Below the pieces are notes generated by a model that did not search any database, was not told the DNA's origin, and saw only the letters and a program-made list of their open reading frames with translations. From the NCBI RefSeq assembly GCF_019297855.1, contig NZ_CP079194.1, positions 186,001 through 250,000 on the forward strand: a stretch of 64,000 bases of DNA, given 5' to 3'. A program made the position numbers and the translations under genes. Shown here piece by piece: positions 39,408 to 47,658 of the stretch (position 1 is its first letter; each line of letters begins with the position of its first letter). Source of the stretch: Gymnodinialimonas ceratoperidinii (GTDB lineage Bacteria; Pseudomonadota; Alphaproteobacteria; Rhodobacterales; Rhodobacteraceae).

Positions 39408-39714
39408 AATGTTAGTCCTTTGTGTGTTCTTGACGGGCGGCGGTCATCGCGGCCCTTGAGTTGGTTTGTGTTAGGGGACCAAGCCAATCTGCCCCGGTCC
39501 GATGCACTCAATATGGACCCTCGCATCTCGTGTTTCTATACACGTACTCGGGATAATTGCGCGAATTAGGTTCGCAAATGCACAGATATGATCCCGCGTC
39601 GCACGAAGGCCACGCGGCTGTGAGAACCCGTCTTCGCGCCGTGAAGACGGGGCGGTTTTCTGCAACATTTCAGCCAGCCGGCAGATAGCAACGACTCACG
39701 AGGAAAGCAGGCGC
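39408..39714. other. Gene-free stretch between the secreted protein gene and the slt terminator
   Basis: 307 bases with no convincing gene; a 65-codon minus-strand frame at 39471-39668 looks non-coding. It contains the promoter side of the secreted protein gene, the short IR CGTGT-ttctat-ACACG at about 39529-39544, and a hairpin at 39627-39659 that may end a small transcript. Confidence 0.5.
39627..39659 (+). terminator. Orphan terminator-like hairpin, possible sRNA 3' end
   Basis: Perfect 9-bp stem CCCGTCTTC (39627-39635) / GAAGACGGG (39643-39651) with a 7-base loop, followed by gcggTTTTC. No plus-strand gene lies upstream until infB, which has its own terminator, so a short non-coding RNA starting within 39410-39600 is possible. 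Confidence 0.45.
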
Positions 39715-39718
39715 AACG

Positions 39719-39747
39719 AAAAAGCCCCCGCAATTTCTGCGAGGGCT
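39719..39747 (-). terminator. Rho-independent terminator of slt
   Basis: On the minus strand AGCCCTCGCA / TGCGGGGGCT (10 bp with one mismatch, 5-base loop) then five T. 33 bases after the slt stop. Confidence 0.8.
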
Positions 39748-39780
39748 CTTCATCGAAACGTCAGTCTCGGAGGCGCGGCT

Positions 39781-41730
39781 CTACTGACGCAGGCGCTCGC
39801 TGAGGCCGAGGGTCGGCAGCTCGCCGCTGAGCTGCGCCTCGTAGATCGGCAGGCTCTCGGTCACGCGCATGACGTAGTTGCGGGTTTCCGTGAAGGGGAG
39901 GTCCTCGATCCAGTCGAGGATGTCATCCGCCTCGCGCGGGTCGCCGAAACGCTCCACCCATTGCCGCGCCCGACCGGGGCCGGCGTTGTAGCCGATGGTG
40001 GTCAGCACCGGGTTGTCGTCATAGGACCGCAGCAGTCCGGCGAGGTAGCTGGACCCCAGAAGCACGTTGTAGGCGGGATCGCTGCCAAGACGGCTCTCGG
40101 AATAGGCGATCCCCAGAGCCCCCGCCGCATCGCGACCGGTGCCCGGCATCACCTGCATCAAGCCCATGGCCCCTGCGCCCGAGACCACGACCGGGTCAAA
40201 CTCGCTCTCGCGTCGGGCGATCGACAGGGCGAAGGCGCGCGGCACCGGAAGGTCCACGTCCTCCAGATCGGCAAGAGGGTAGTAGGCGGGGAAGATCTCG
40301 TGCCCCGACTGGGCCGCGCGTTTCGCGACCAGAAGCGCGAAGTGCGGCTCGCCCATTTCCAGCATCAGGTTGCCCATCATGCCGGCCTCGGTCTCGTTCA
40401 GGCTTTCGGTGATATGGGTGAAGAACCGCTCGGCAAGGTTGATCTGCCCGGCCTCGTAGAGAAGCCGCGCGGCGTGGAAGACATCGCTGTCGGCAAAGCT
40501 CGACGTGCGCCAATCCCCGTAATTGCGGTCGCCCAGAAACTCCGGGTCCACGGGCAGGCCGCCGCGCTCCTGCGCCAGTTGACCGTAGAAGCTGGATTGA
40601 TACTGCGCGCCCAGAGCATAGCCCTCCGCCGCGGCTTCTGCATTGCCTGCCGCCTCATGGGCGCGTCCGAGCCAGTAGCCCGCCCGTCCAACCGAGATCG
40701 GCGAGAAGACAACTTCGCGGAAGCGCTGGAAATGCTCAGCCGCGATCTCGGCGCGGTCCACCTGCAACGCGCAATAGCCCGCGATCCATTCCAGATCGGC
40801 GAAGCGGATGTAATCGTCATCGGGGTCGATGTGGTGGTTGGCGGCGTAGGTATAGCAGAGCTCATGGTCGCCTTCGCGCATCACGTCGCGGGCGAGGTCT
40901 GCGCGGCGGCGTCCCCATTCCTCGGGGCGTCCGAGGCTTTCCGCAGAGGTCGAGCGTTCGGCCAAAAGCTCGCCCGCCGTGTCCCAGTAGCCTTCGCGAA
41001 TGCGCCAGATGAAGCGCTCGTACGCGAGGCCCGGATCGTCCTGCAGGCTGGCCGGGATCGCATCGATCAGAGCGTTCACCCCCGGCGTCCGCGCCCGCAG
41101 TGCCAAGCGCGCTTCGGCCAGCGGGATGTACTCCTCGGGGACAAGGCCGAACATCGCGCGGGCGCGGGTTTCAGAGTTCTCCCACAGCAGGTTGTCGAGC
41201 CGCGCGATGTGGTGCTCTTCGGTCAGGAAATCCCCAAACTCACGGTTGAGCGCCTGCGCGTCGGTGCCGGACATCACCAGCGTAGTCCAGGCGTAGACCA
41301 CGATTGCGCGGGCCACGACCTCGTTGCCGGTGTTGGCCAGGGCCGTCGCCAGCGCGAGGGCGCCGGCACCGGTCTGCGGCAGGTCATCCTCGAAATAATC
41401 AAGCACGGTCGCCGCATCGCCATCGACGGGGATCGAAGGCTCTCCCTGCCGCCGCAGGTAGGGCAGGCCGGGCCAATCGGGGTTGCGGTCGAGGAAGGAG
41501 ACAAACTCCTCGAAGCTGCCTTGCCCCCGGCGCAGACGGGTCCAGGCCAGCAGATCGAGCGCGACCGGATCCTCGAGGCCTTGTGCAGCCTCCGACCCGC
41601 CCGCCAGATCGCCCGCGTTGTAGGCGGCCAGCGCAGCCGCCAGCGCCTCGGCATCGGATTGCGCGCTGGACGGTGCCGCGCTGGCAAACGTGCAAAGGAA
41701 AAGAACAGGTATCAGGCGTCGCAGGGTCAA
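39781..41730 (-). CDS. slt: Soluble lytic murein transglycosylase (Slt70 family)
   Basis: 649 residues with a signal peptide (LIPVLFLCTFASAAPSSAQ). A long alpha-helical superhelix domain (residues ~30-490) precedes the catalytic goose-lysozyme-like domain with Glu508 in ALSIARRESEFDPVVVSG, then GAMGLMQVMPGTGRDAAG and IGYNAGPGRARQWVERFG. Cleaves peptidoglycan glycan strands in the periplasm with formation of 1,6-anhydromuramic ends. Divergent from dapA, as in related genomes. Confidence 0.93.
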   Translation of the reverse strand: MTLRRLIPVLFLCTFASAAPSSAQSDAEALAAALAAYNAGDLAGGSEAAQGLEDPVALDLLAWTRLRRGQGSFEEFVSFLDRNPDWPGLPYLRRQGEPSIPVDGDAATVLDYFEDDLPQTGAGALALATALANTGNEVVARAIVVYAWTTLVMSGTDAQALNREFGDFLTEEHHIARLDNLLWENSETRARAMFGLVPEEYIPLAEARLALRARTPGVNALIDAIPASLQDDPGLAYERFIWRIREGYWDTAGELLAERSTSAESLGRPEEWGRRRADLARDVMREGDHELCYTYAANHHIDPDDDYIRFADLEWIAGYCALQVDRAEIAAEHFQRFREVVFSPISVGRAGYWLGRAHEAAGNAEAAAEGYALGAQYQSSFYGQLAQERGGLPVDPEFLGDRNYGDWRTSSFADSDVFHAARLLYEAGQINLAERFFTHITESLNETEAGMMGNLMLEMGEPHFALLVAKRAAQSGHEIFPAYYPLADLEDVDLPVPRAFALSIARRESEFDPVVVSGAGAMGLMQVMPGTGRDAAGALGIAYSESRLGSDPAYNVLLGSSYLAGLLRSYDDNPVLTTIGYNAGPGRARQWVERFGDPREADDILDWIEDLPFTETRNYVMRVTESLPIYEAQLSGELPTLGLSERLRQ

Positions 41731-41874
41731 TCCGCGTCTCCGTAAATTAATTGGGTTTTACGAGGCTTTAGATAAGGCGGCTGGACACAGACGCAACTCA
41801 CGAACTTGGCAATCCCGCGCGCGGCTTGTATTGGAGCGGGAAATTGCCACTCCAACCCTCATGTAAGGACGCGA

Positions 41875-42750
41875 ATGATGTTCTATGGCTCGATGCCCGC
41901 TCTGGTCACTCCGATGACAAATGGTGCTGTGGACTTTGACGCGTTGAAACGTTTGGTCGAGTGGCACATCGCCGAGGGCTCCAATGGCCTCGTGCCCGTA
42001 GGCACCACTGGCGAGAGCCCGACGCTGAGCCATGAAGAGCATGAGCAGGTGATCGAGACCGTCGTGAAGGCCGCCGACGGACGGGTGCCTGTGATCGCGG
42101 GCGCAGGTTCCAACAACACCGCCGAGGCGATGCGTCACGTGGAACACGCAAAGGCCGTCGGTGCCGATGCGACGCTGGTCGTCACACCCTATTACAACAA
42201 GCCGACGCAGCGCGGGTTGATCGCCCATTACGCCGCACTGGCCGAGGTCGGCATCCCGATCTTCATCTACAACATCCCGCCCCGCTCGGTGATCGACATG
42301 ACCCCCGAGACCATGGGGACTTTGGCCAAGCTGCCAATGATCGTGGGTGTGAAAGACGCCACCGCAGATCTCGCGCGGGTCTCCAAGCAACGGGCGAGCT
42401 GCGGGAAGGATTTCATCCAGCTCTCCGCCGAAGACGCCAGCGCGCTCGGGTTCAATGCCCATGGCGGTGTGGGCTGCATCAGCGTGACCGCCAACGTCGC
42501 GCCGAAGCTCTGCGCCGAGTTCCAGGCCGCGATGCGCGAGGGCGATTTCGGCAAGGCGCTCCAGTATCAGGACCGTCTGATGCCGCTGCACGAGGCGATC
42601 TTCGCGGAGCCGGGCGTTTGCGGTGTGAAATACGCCATGTCGGTGCTGGACCTCTGCTCGGACGAGGTGCGGTTGCCGCTGCTTGGCGTCGAAGAAGAGA
42701 CCAAGACCGCCATCAAGGCCGCCCTGCGCCACGCGGGCCTGACAAACTGA
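41875..42750 (+). CDS. dapA: 4-hydroxy-tetrahydrodipicolinate synthase
   Basis: 291 residues from ATG 41875 (AAGGA 6 bases upstream; a second ATG follows directly). [26 protein letters not shown] (catalytic Tyr), [12 protein letters not shown] and the Schiff-base lysine in [14 protein letters not shown] are all present. Condenses pyruvate and aspartate semialdehyde in the lysine/diaminopimelate pathway. Followed by smpB after 48 bases. Confidence 0.95.
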   Translation: MMFYGSMPALVTPMTNGAVDFDALKRLVEWHIAEGSNGLVPVGTTGESPTLSHEEHEQVIETVVKAADGRVPVIAGAGSNNTAEAMRHVEHAKAVGADATLVVTPYYNKPTQRGLIAHYAALAEVGIPIFIYNIPPRSVIDMTPETMGTLAKLPMIVGVKDATADLARVSKQRASCGKDFIQLSAEDASALGFNAHGGVGCISVTANVAPKLCAEFQAAMREGDFGKALQYQDRLMPLHEAIFAEPGVCGVKYAMSVLDLCSDEVRLPLLGVEEETKTAIKAALRHAGLTN

Positions 42751-42798
42751 GGCGGCTCCCCTAGCAACGGGGCGCGGGAAGGCCTATATCCCGCCCCC

Positions 42799-43275
42799 AT
42801 GGCCAAGAAACCCGACAACCCGAATTACAAGGTGATCGCCGAGAACCGGCGTGCCCGCTACGATTATGCGATCGATAGCGATCTGGAGGTCGGGATCATC
42901 CTCGAAGGCTCGGAAGTGAAGAGCCTGCGGCAGGGCGGCAGCAACATCGCCGAGAGCTATGCCGAGGTGAAGGAGGGGGAGCTGTGGCTCGTGAACTCCT
43001 ACATCGCGCCGTACATCCAGGCCAAGACCTTCGGGCATGAGGAGAAGCGGCGTCGCAAGCTGCTTGCCTCCAAGAAGGAGCTGTCGAAGCTGTGGAACGC
43101 GACGCAGCGCGAAGGCATGACGCTGGTGCCGATCGTGATGTATTTCAACCACAAGGGTCTGGTGAAGCTGAAGATCGGCATCGCCAAGGGCAAGAAGGCG
43201 CAGGACAAGCGCGAGACCTCGGCCAAGCGTGACTGGAACCGCCAGAAGGCGCGGCTGCTGAAGCAGAACGGCTGA
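42799..43275 (+). CDS. smpB: SsrA-binding protein SmpB
   Basis: 158 residues. [40 protein letters not shown] and the basic C-terminal tail [20 protein letters not shown] are diagnostic. Carries tmRNA to stalled ribosomes (trans-translation). The tmRNA gene itself is not seen in the window. Together with arfB at 47008 the window carries two ribosome-rescue factors. Confidence 0.96.
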   Translation: MAKKPDNPNYKVIAENRRARYDYAIDSDLEVGIILEGSEVKSLRQGGSNIAESYAEVKEGELWLVNSYIAPYIQAKTFGHEEKRRRKLLASKKELSKLWNATQREGMTLVPIVMYFNHKGLVKLKIGIAKGKKAQDKRETSAKRDWNRQKARLLKQNG

Positions 43276-43288
43276 CGGCAGCGCCTGG

Positions 43289-43331
43289 GGCGGGTGTCGG
43301 ATCGAGTTGTATTTACCAAGATGAAGGGAGC
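43289..43331 (+). repeat. Dispersed intergenic element, copy 4
   Basis: GGGGCGGGTGTCGGATCG then AGTTGTATTTACCAAGATG and AAGGGAGCGG; the core AGTTGTATTT-x-CCAAGATGAAGGGAG is nearly identical to copy 1. Lies between smpB and the sulfurtransferase gene. Confidence 0.6.
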
Positions 43332-43405
43332 GGTGCGTGCCCAAGGCTTGCGTGGCTTTTGGGGGCGGCGTAGGACTCGCAGGGATGACGGATAGGAGAG
43401 CGAAA

Positions 43406-44269
43406 ATGGCCGCGGTGAAGACGGGTGACGATCCAAAGACCCTGGTGTCGACCGAGTGGCTGGCGGCGCATATGAATGACCCCGATCTGCGGATCATCGA
43501 TGCATCCTATTATCTTCCCGACATGGGCCGCGATGCGCGCGCCGAATACGAGGCGGGCCACATCCCCGGCGCCCGGTTCTTCGATATCGAAGAGATCGCC
43601 GACGGTCGCTCGGTCATTCCGCACATGGTCGCCCCGGTCGAGAAATTCATGTCGCGGATGCGCGCCATGGGGATCGGCGACGGGCACCAGGTGGTGGTCT
43701 ATGACGGCCTGGGCCTGTTCTCGGCGGCGCGGGTCTGGTGGAACTTCCGCCTGATGGGCAAGACCGACATCGCGGTGCTGGACGGCGGACTGCCCAAGTG
43801 GGTGGCCGAGGGCCGCGAAGTGGAAGACATGCCGCCGATCGTGCGCGACCGTCACATGACGGTGCAGCGTCAGGCGCATCTGGTGAAGGATGTCACGCAG
43901 GTGGCCTCGGCCAGCAAGCTTGGTGACTGGCAGATCGTCGACGCGCGCGCGCCGGCACGGTTCCGCGGAGAGGAGCCTGAAGCGCGCCCCGGCCTGCGCG
44001 CCGGCCATATCCCGAATTCCAAGAACGTCCATTACGCCACTCTGTTCAATGCAGACGGCACGATGAAGGAAGGCGACGCCCTGCGCGCGGCTTTCGAGGC
44101 CGGGGGTGTCGACCTCGACAAGCGGATCATCACGACCTGTGGCTCCGGCGTCACAGCGGCGATCCTGATGTTGGGGCTCGCGCGTCTGGGTCACGAGAAT
44201 GTCTCGCTCTACGACGGGTCCTGGGCCGAATGGGGCCAGTTCGAGCAGTTGAGCGTCGAAACCGGATGA
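43406..44269 (+). CDS. sseA: 3-mercaptopyruvate/thiosulfate sulfurtransferase
   Basis: 287 residues from ATG 43406 (AGGAG 8 bases upstream). Two rhodanese domains: STEWLAAHMNDPDLRIIDAS with YEAGHIPGARFFDIEEIADG, and the active domain with RAGHIPNSKNVHY and the cysteine loop TTCGSGVTAAILMLGL. The CGSGVT loop is that of mercaptopyruvate sulfurtransferases. Starts an operon with the GNAT and aminotransferase genes (4-base overlap). Confidence 0.92.
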   Translation: MAAVKTGDDPKTLVSTEWLAAHMNDPDLRIIDASYYLPDMGRDARAEYEAGHIPGARFFDIEEIADGRSVIPHMVAPVEKFMSRMRAMGIGDGHQVVVYDGLGLFSAARVWWNFRLMGKTDIAVLDGGLPKWVAEGREVEDMPPIVRDRHMTVQRQAHLVKDVTQVASASKLGDWQIVDARAPARFRGEEPEARPGLRAGHIPNSKNVHYATLFNADGTMKEGDALRAAFEAGGVDLDKRIITTCGSGVTAAILMLGLARLGHENVSLYDGSWAEWGQFEQLSVETG

Positions 44270-44823
44270 GCACCGTGATCCCGGCGGGTACGCAGGTTCC
44301 TTTCACCATTACCTATCTCGAGATGCCCGAGCGGCCCTCGTTCAAGCCGGCGCAGCTGCCCGGCGATGTGCGCCTTGAGCGGGCGATCGATCCGCCGGTC
44401 TGGTACTTTCTGTCGCTCTATGACGCGGTGGGGCGTGAGTACGAATGGCAAGACCGCTTCGAGCAGGCAGAAGAGGACCCCGAGGCTTTGCAGGCCTTCG
44501 TGCGCAGCCCCGACGTGGTGATCTGGACGGCGATCCGGAACGGCTTTCCGCATGGGTTCTTCGTGCTGGACTGGCGCGCGCCCGGCGCATGCGACCTCGC
44601 CTATTTTGGCTTGGTGCCACAGGCCGTCGGCAGCGGGATCGGCCCCGCGCTCCTGCAGACGGCCATCGCGACCGGATGGGCGCGGGAAGGCACCGAGAAG
44701 ATGACGGTGAATACCTGCTCTCTGGATCATCCGGCGGCGCTGCGGCTGTATCAGAAGATGGGATTCCACCCGGTTCGCCGCGAAGAGCGGACGCGCGTTC
44801 TCACATACGACCGGGTCGAATGA
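44266..44823 (+). CDS. GNAT family N-acetyltransferase
   Basis: 185 residues from ATG 44266, overlapping the sulfurtransferase stop (ATGA). LAYFGLVPQAVGSGIGPALL is the acetyl-CoA motif A and AALRLYQKMGFHPVRRE is motif B. Substrate unknown. Its own stop overlaps the start of the aminotransferase, so the three genes are coupled. Confidence 0.88.
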   Translation: MSTVIPAGTQVPFTITYLEMPERPSFKPAQLPGDVRLERAIDPPVWYFLSLYDAVGREYEWQDRFEQAEEDPEALQAFVRSPDVVIWTAIRNGFPHGFFVLDWRAPGACDLAYFGLVPQAVGSGIGPALLQTAIATGWAREGTEKMTVNTCSLDHPAALRLYQKMGFHPVRREERTRVLTYDRVE

Positions 44824-46007
44824 TGTTCGAGGACCTGAAGGCCCCGGAGGCCGACAAGATCCTGCGCCTGATGGCCATGTTTGCGGCCGATCCCCGGCCC
44901 GGAAAAGTTGACCTCGGCGTTGGCGTCTACCGTGATCCGCAGGGGCAGACTCCGGTAATGGAGGCTGTGCGCCGCGCCGAGACGATCATCGCCGCGCGCC
45001 AACGCACTAAGTCTTACGTCGGCCTCGCGGGCGATCCGGCCTTCGCCGATGCGCTGCGCCGGTTGATCCTGGGCGATGCCGTTCCGGCCGAGCGCGTTGC
45101 GACCTGTGCCACGCCCGGCGGGACCGGCGCGGTGCGCCAAGCGCTCGAGATGGTGCAACGCATCACGCCGGACGCGACCATCTGGGTTCCGACGCCCACC
45201 TGGGTCAATCACCATGCGATCATCGATCATCTGGGTCAGAAGTCTCGCGCCTACCGCTATTATGACGCCGCGGATGGCACGCTGGATCGCGAGGGCATGC
45301 TTGCCGATCTGGCGCAGGCGCGTGCCGGCGATATCGTCCTGCTTCACGGCTGCTGCCACAATCCCACCGGGGCCGATCTTCAGCCCGACGATTGGCGCGC
45401 CGTGGGTGATGTGCTGGAGCAAACCGGCGCGATTCCTTTCATCGACATCGCGTATCTCGGCTTTGCCGACGGGCTGGAGGCCGACGCTTTCGGCACCCGT
45501 CATTTGGCCGAGCGTCTGTCTGAAGTCTTGATCGCGGCCAGTTGTTCCAAGAATTTCGGCCTCTACCGCGAGCGTGTCGGCCTGTGCATGGCGATCACCT
45601 CGGGTCCCGGTCCGCGCGCGGCGGCTGCGGGCTTGATGGCGCATCTCAATCGGCAGTCCTACGCGTTTCCGCCGGATCATGGCGCTCGCGTGGTTCAGGT
45701 GATCCTCGACGATCGCGAGTTGCGCGGGATGTGGGAGGATGAGCTGAGCCTGATGCGCGAGACGATGAACACCAACCGCGCCGCTTTCGCCGAGGCGCTG
45801 CGGGCCGAGACCGGCTCGGACCGGTTTGGCTTTCTCGCGGGGCAGCGGGGCATGTTCTCGTTGATCGGTGCGACGCCCGCGCAGGTGGAGACGTTGCGAG
45901 AGGATCACGGCATTTATGTCGTGGGCGACGGACGGCTCAACGTGGCCGGTCTGACCAAGGATACCATTCCGGGCGTGGCCCGTGCTGTGGCACGGGTGTT
46001 GGGTTGA
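44823..46007 (+). CDS. tyrB: Aromatic amino acid aminotransferase (class I, TyrB-like)
   Basis: 394 residues from ATG 44823 (ATG 44820 is also possible). PLP lysine in AASCSKNFGLYRERVGLC; substrate-side motifs CCHNPTGADLQPDDW and NHHAIIDHLG; N-terminal KVDLGVGVYRDPQGQTPVME as in the AspC/TyrB branch. Transfers amino groups between aromatic or dicarboxylic amino acids and 2-oxoglutarate. The choice of TyrB over AspC is by overall resemblance. Confidence 0.9.
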   Translation: MFEDLKAPEADKILRLMAMFAADPRPGKVDLGVGVYRDPQGQTPVMEAVRRAETIIAARQRTKSYVGLAGDPAFADALRRLILGDAVPAERVATCATPGGTGAVRQALEMVQRITPDATIWVPTPTWVNHHAIIDHLGQKSRAYRYYDAADGTLDREGMLADLAQARAGDIVLLHGCCHNPTGADLQPDDWRAVGDVLEQTGAIPFIDIAYLGFADGLEADAFGTRHLAERLSEVLIAASCSKNFGLYRERVGLCMAITSGPGPRAAAAGLMAHLNRQSYAFPPDHGARVVQVILDDRELRGMWEDELSLMRETMNTNRAAFAEALRAETGSDRFGFLAGQRGMFSLIGATPAQVETLREDHGIYVVGDGRLNVAGLTKDTIPGVARAVARVLG

Positions 46008-46082
46008 CGCAGACGCGTTGAGCGCGTAGCCAGCGCGCCTGCCCACAAGGGGCCAAGTCTCCGACTACCTTGTCAAAACGGA

Positions 46083-46709
46083 ATGAAATCTATGACAAAG
46101 CTTTTGCCCGGCGTTCTCGCCATGGCGGCCATCGTGGTGGCCTCGAATATCCTCGTGCAGTTCCTCTTCGGCCAGTGGCTGACCTGGGGCGCTTTCACCT
46201 ATCCCCTCGCCTTTCTCGTGACCGACGTGATGAACCGCGTCTACGGCGCTGCCATGGCGCGGAAGGTCGTCTTCTCGGGCTTCATCGTGGGCGTCATCTG
46301 CTCGCTGATCGGGACCCAGATCATGGGCGAGTTCGGCCCGCTGGTGACGTTCCGCATCGCGCTTGGCTCCGGAATTGCGTTTCTTTCCGCACAGTTGCTG
46401 GATGTTGCGATCTTTGATCGGCTGCGGGATGGGGGGTGGTGGAAGGCGCCTGTTTTCTCCAGCGTGATCGGGTCCAGCGTGGATACGGCGCTGTTCTTTT
46501 TCATCGCGTTTTCGGGGGCTCTCACGGGGGTTCTGCCGGGCGATGTGGCTTGGGCGAACGAGGCCTTGCCGCTTCTGGGCGCGGGTCCGGTGGCGCCTTT
46601 GTGGGTGTCCCTCGCGGTGGCCGATTGGGGCGTCAAGCTGGCGCTCGCCCTGGTGGCCCTGATTCCCTTCCGCCTCATCACCCGAAAAATTATCGCACAT
46701 GCTGCGTGA
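46083..46709 (+). CDS. Queuosine precursor transporter (YhhQ/VUT family)
   Basis: 208 residues with about six membrane helices. TYPLAFLVTDVMNRVYGAAM and VFSSVIGSSVDTALFFFIAF are the family blocks (PF02592, YhhQ). Takes up preQ0/preQ1-type queuosine precursors. No preQ1 riboswitch could be recognised in the 75 bases upstream. The 298 bases downstream hold a micro-ORF and terminator before arfB. Confidence 0.9.
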   Translation: MKSMTKLLPGVLAMAAIVVASNILVQFLFGQWLTWGAFTYPLAFLVTDVMNRVYGAAMARKVVFSGFIVGVICSLIGTQIMGEFGPLVTFRIALGSGIAFLSAQLLDVAIFDRLRDGGWWKAPVFSSVIGSSVDTALFFFIAFSGALTGVLPGDVAWANEALPLLGAGPVAPLWVSLAVADWGVKLALALVALIPFRLITRKIIAHAA

Positions 46710-46779
46710 TTTCTTTTGACTTCTACCAGATGTGTGGCAACCTGAGGTCAGTTGAAACAAATCGGAAGGAGGTGATCCA

Positions 46780-46836
46780 GTGTCTAGAGAGGTATTGGAG
46801 AATGGTGTCGGGACAACTTGGGGGGCGCGCCGCTAG
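46780..46836 (+). CDS. 18-residue micro-ORF with near-perfect Shine-Dalgarno sequence
   Basis: GTG start at 46780, product MSREVLENGVGTTWGARR, TAG stop at 46834-46836. AGGAGG ends 7 bases before the start, ideal spacing, and the pairing to 16S rRNA extends over GATCC. Such a strong site for so short a frame suggests either a leader peptide or a deliberately ribosome-loading RNA. The peptide has no runs of one amino acid as in classical attenuators and no membrane segment. Function unknown. Confidence 0.5.
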   Translation: MSREVLENGVGTTWGARR

Positions 46837-46906
46837 GCAATCCTAGGGCTCACGCCCAACCCAGGTGAGCCGCTGGTTCTGACCGCGCCCACCTCCTGAT
46901 TTCTCG

Positions 46907-46937
46907 AAAGGGCTGCTCACCTTGGGCAGCCCTTTTT
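46907..46937 (+). terminator. Rho-independent terminator before arfB
   Basis: Perfect 10-bp stem AAAGGGCTGC / GCAGCCCTTT with a 9-base loop, ending in a T run. It lies 71 bases after the micro-ORF stop and 71 bases before the arfB start. Confidence 0.9.
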
Positions 46938-47007
46938 AGTGCTGAAAACAGGGGTCACACCCTGTACACCGGGCGTACACAGCCCGTGCATACCGAAGGC
47001 GAGGCCG

Positions 47008-47424
47008 ATGCTGCGCATAACCGACGACATTTCGATCGAGGATTGGGAGATCACCGAGAGTTTCGTGCGCGCGGGCGGGCCGGGCGGGCAGAACGTGAAC
47101 AAGGTGAACACGGCGGTCGAGCTGCGGTTCGAGGCGGAGCGGTCTCCGAACCTGCCGGGGCCGGTGAAGACGCGGCTGAGACGGCTGGCGGGGCGGCGCT
47201 GGACCAAGGAGGGGGCGCTGGTGCTGCAGGTCTCGGAAGAGCGCAGCCAGGCCCGGAACCGAGATGTCGCCCGCGAGCGGCTGGCCGAGCTGATCCGCCG
47301 CGCCACGGTGGCGCCGAAAAAGCGGGTCAAGACACGGGTGAGCCAGAACCAGAAGCGGAAGCGGGTGGAGGCGAAGAAGCGGCGCGGAGAGGTGAAGGCG
47401 TTGAGGGGTGGGGTTGAGGAGTGA
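47008..47424 (+). CDS. arfB: Alternative ribosome-rescue peptidyl-tRNA hydrolase ArfB
   Basis: 138 residues from ATG 47008. The class I release-factor GGQ motif is at residues about 24-29 (RAGGPGGQNVNKVNTAVELR) and the C-terminal tail is strongly basic (KKRVKTRVSQNQKRKRVEAK), which inserts into the mRNA channel of stalled ribosomes. No codon-recognition domain, so not RF1/RF2. It frees ribosomes stalled on mRNAs lacking a stop codon, backing up the SmpB/tmRNA system. Confidence 0.93.
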   Translation: MLRITDDISIEDWEITESFVRAGGPGGQNVNKVNTAVELRFEAERSPNLPGPVKTRLRRLAGRRWTKEGALVLQVSEERSQARNRDVARERLAELIRRATVAPKKRVKTRVSQNQKRKRVEAKKRRGEVKALRGGVEE

Positions 47425-47658
47425 GGGAGTGTGCGAGCTTGCTTGGGGTAGTAAAATTATTGAATTTATTCATTTTAATCGATACTACGCGTGTTTGGCG
47501 AAGGATATCTCGGAGAAAGGTGGTTAGGTTCACTTCCGCTGGAGGCTCAAATACCGCTGATTATTAAGGAATGATGAGCTGGGGGCAGTGTCGACGAAAA
47601 GCTATGGTAACCACTTTTGGCGGGTTTAATTACGGTCCCTTAGCTGGGTAGCGGTAAT
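47425..47658. other. AT-rich gap between arfB and the Abi gene
   Basis: 234 bases with clearly lower G+C than arfB; no gene seen. Contains an imperfect hairpin AATTAC...GTAATT at about 47626-47660 that could act as the 3' end of the Abi transcript on the minus strand. Marks the left side of a likely acquired segment. Confidence 0.5.

Larger units (their letters stand above)
46767..46937 (+). ncRNA. Structured leader or small RNA carrying an 18-codon ORF, upstream of arfB
   Basis: The segment begins with AGGAGGTGATCC (46767-46778), complementary to the 3' end of 16S rRNA well beyond the normal Shine-Dalgarno core. It contains the micro-ORF 46780-46836 and a hairpin GGCTCAC/GTGAGCC (46847-46853 with 46865-46871). 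CACCTCCT follows at 46890-46897, which can pair with the SD itself (8 bp), and the segment ends with a strong terminator. The layout fits a self-contained small mRNA/sRNA or an attenuator for arfB. Promoter not certain; TTGACT lies at 46716-46721. Confidence 0.55.

Noticed and set aside
39471..39668. 65-codon minus-strand frame before slt
   Set aside because: No ribosome binding site, no similarity, and it contains a terminator-like hairpin.
46008..46082. preQ1 riboswitch upstream of the queuosine precursor transporter
   Set aside because: The 75-base leader shows neither the preQ1-I hairpin with A-rich tail nor a larger conserved fold that I can recognise.
46766..46779. Match to the 3' end of 16S rRNA, first taken as an rRNA gene remnant
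   Set aside because: Only about 13 bases, in the antisense orientation, and followed at ideal spacing by a start codon; it is an extended Shine-Dalgarno site.
47327..47533. 68-codon minus-strand frame overlapping the arfB 3' end
   Set aside because: Half of it is antisense to the arfB basic tail; the Thr/Pro-rich translation lacks any motif.
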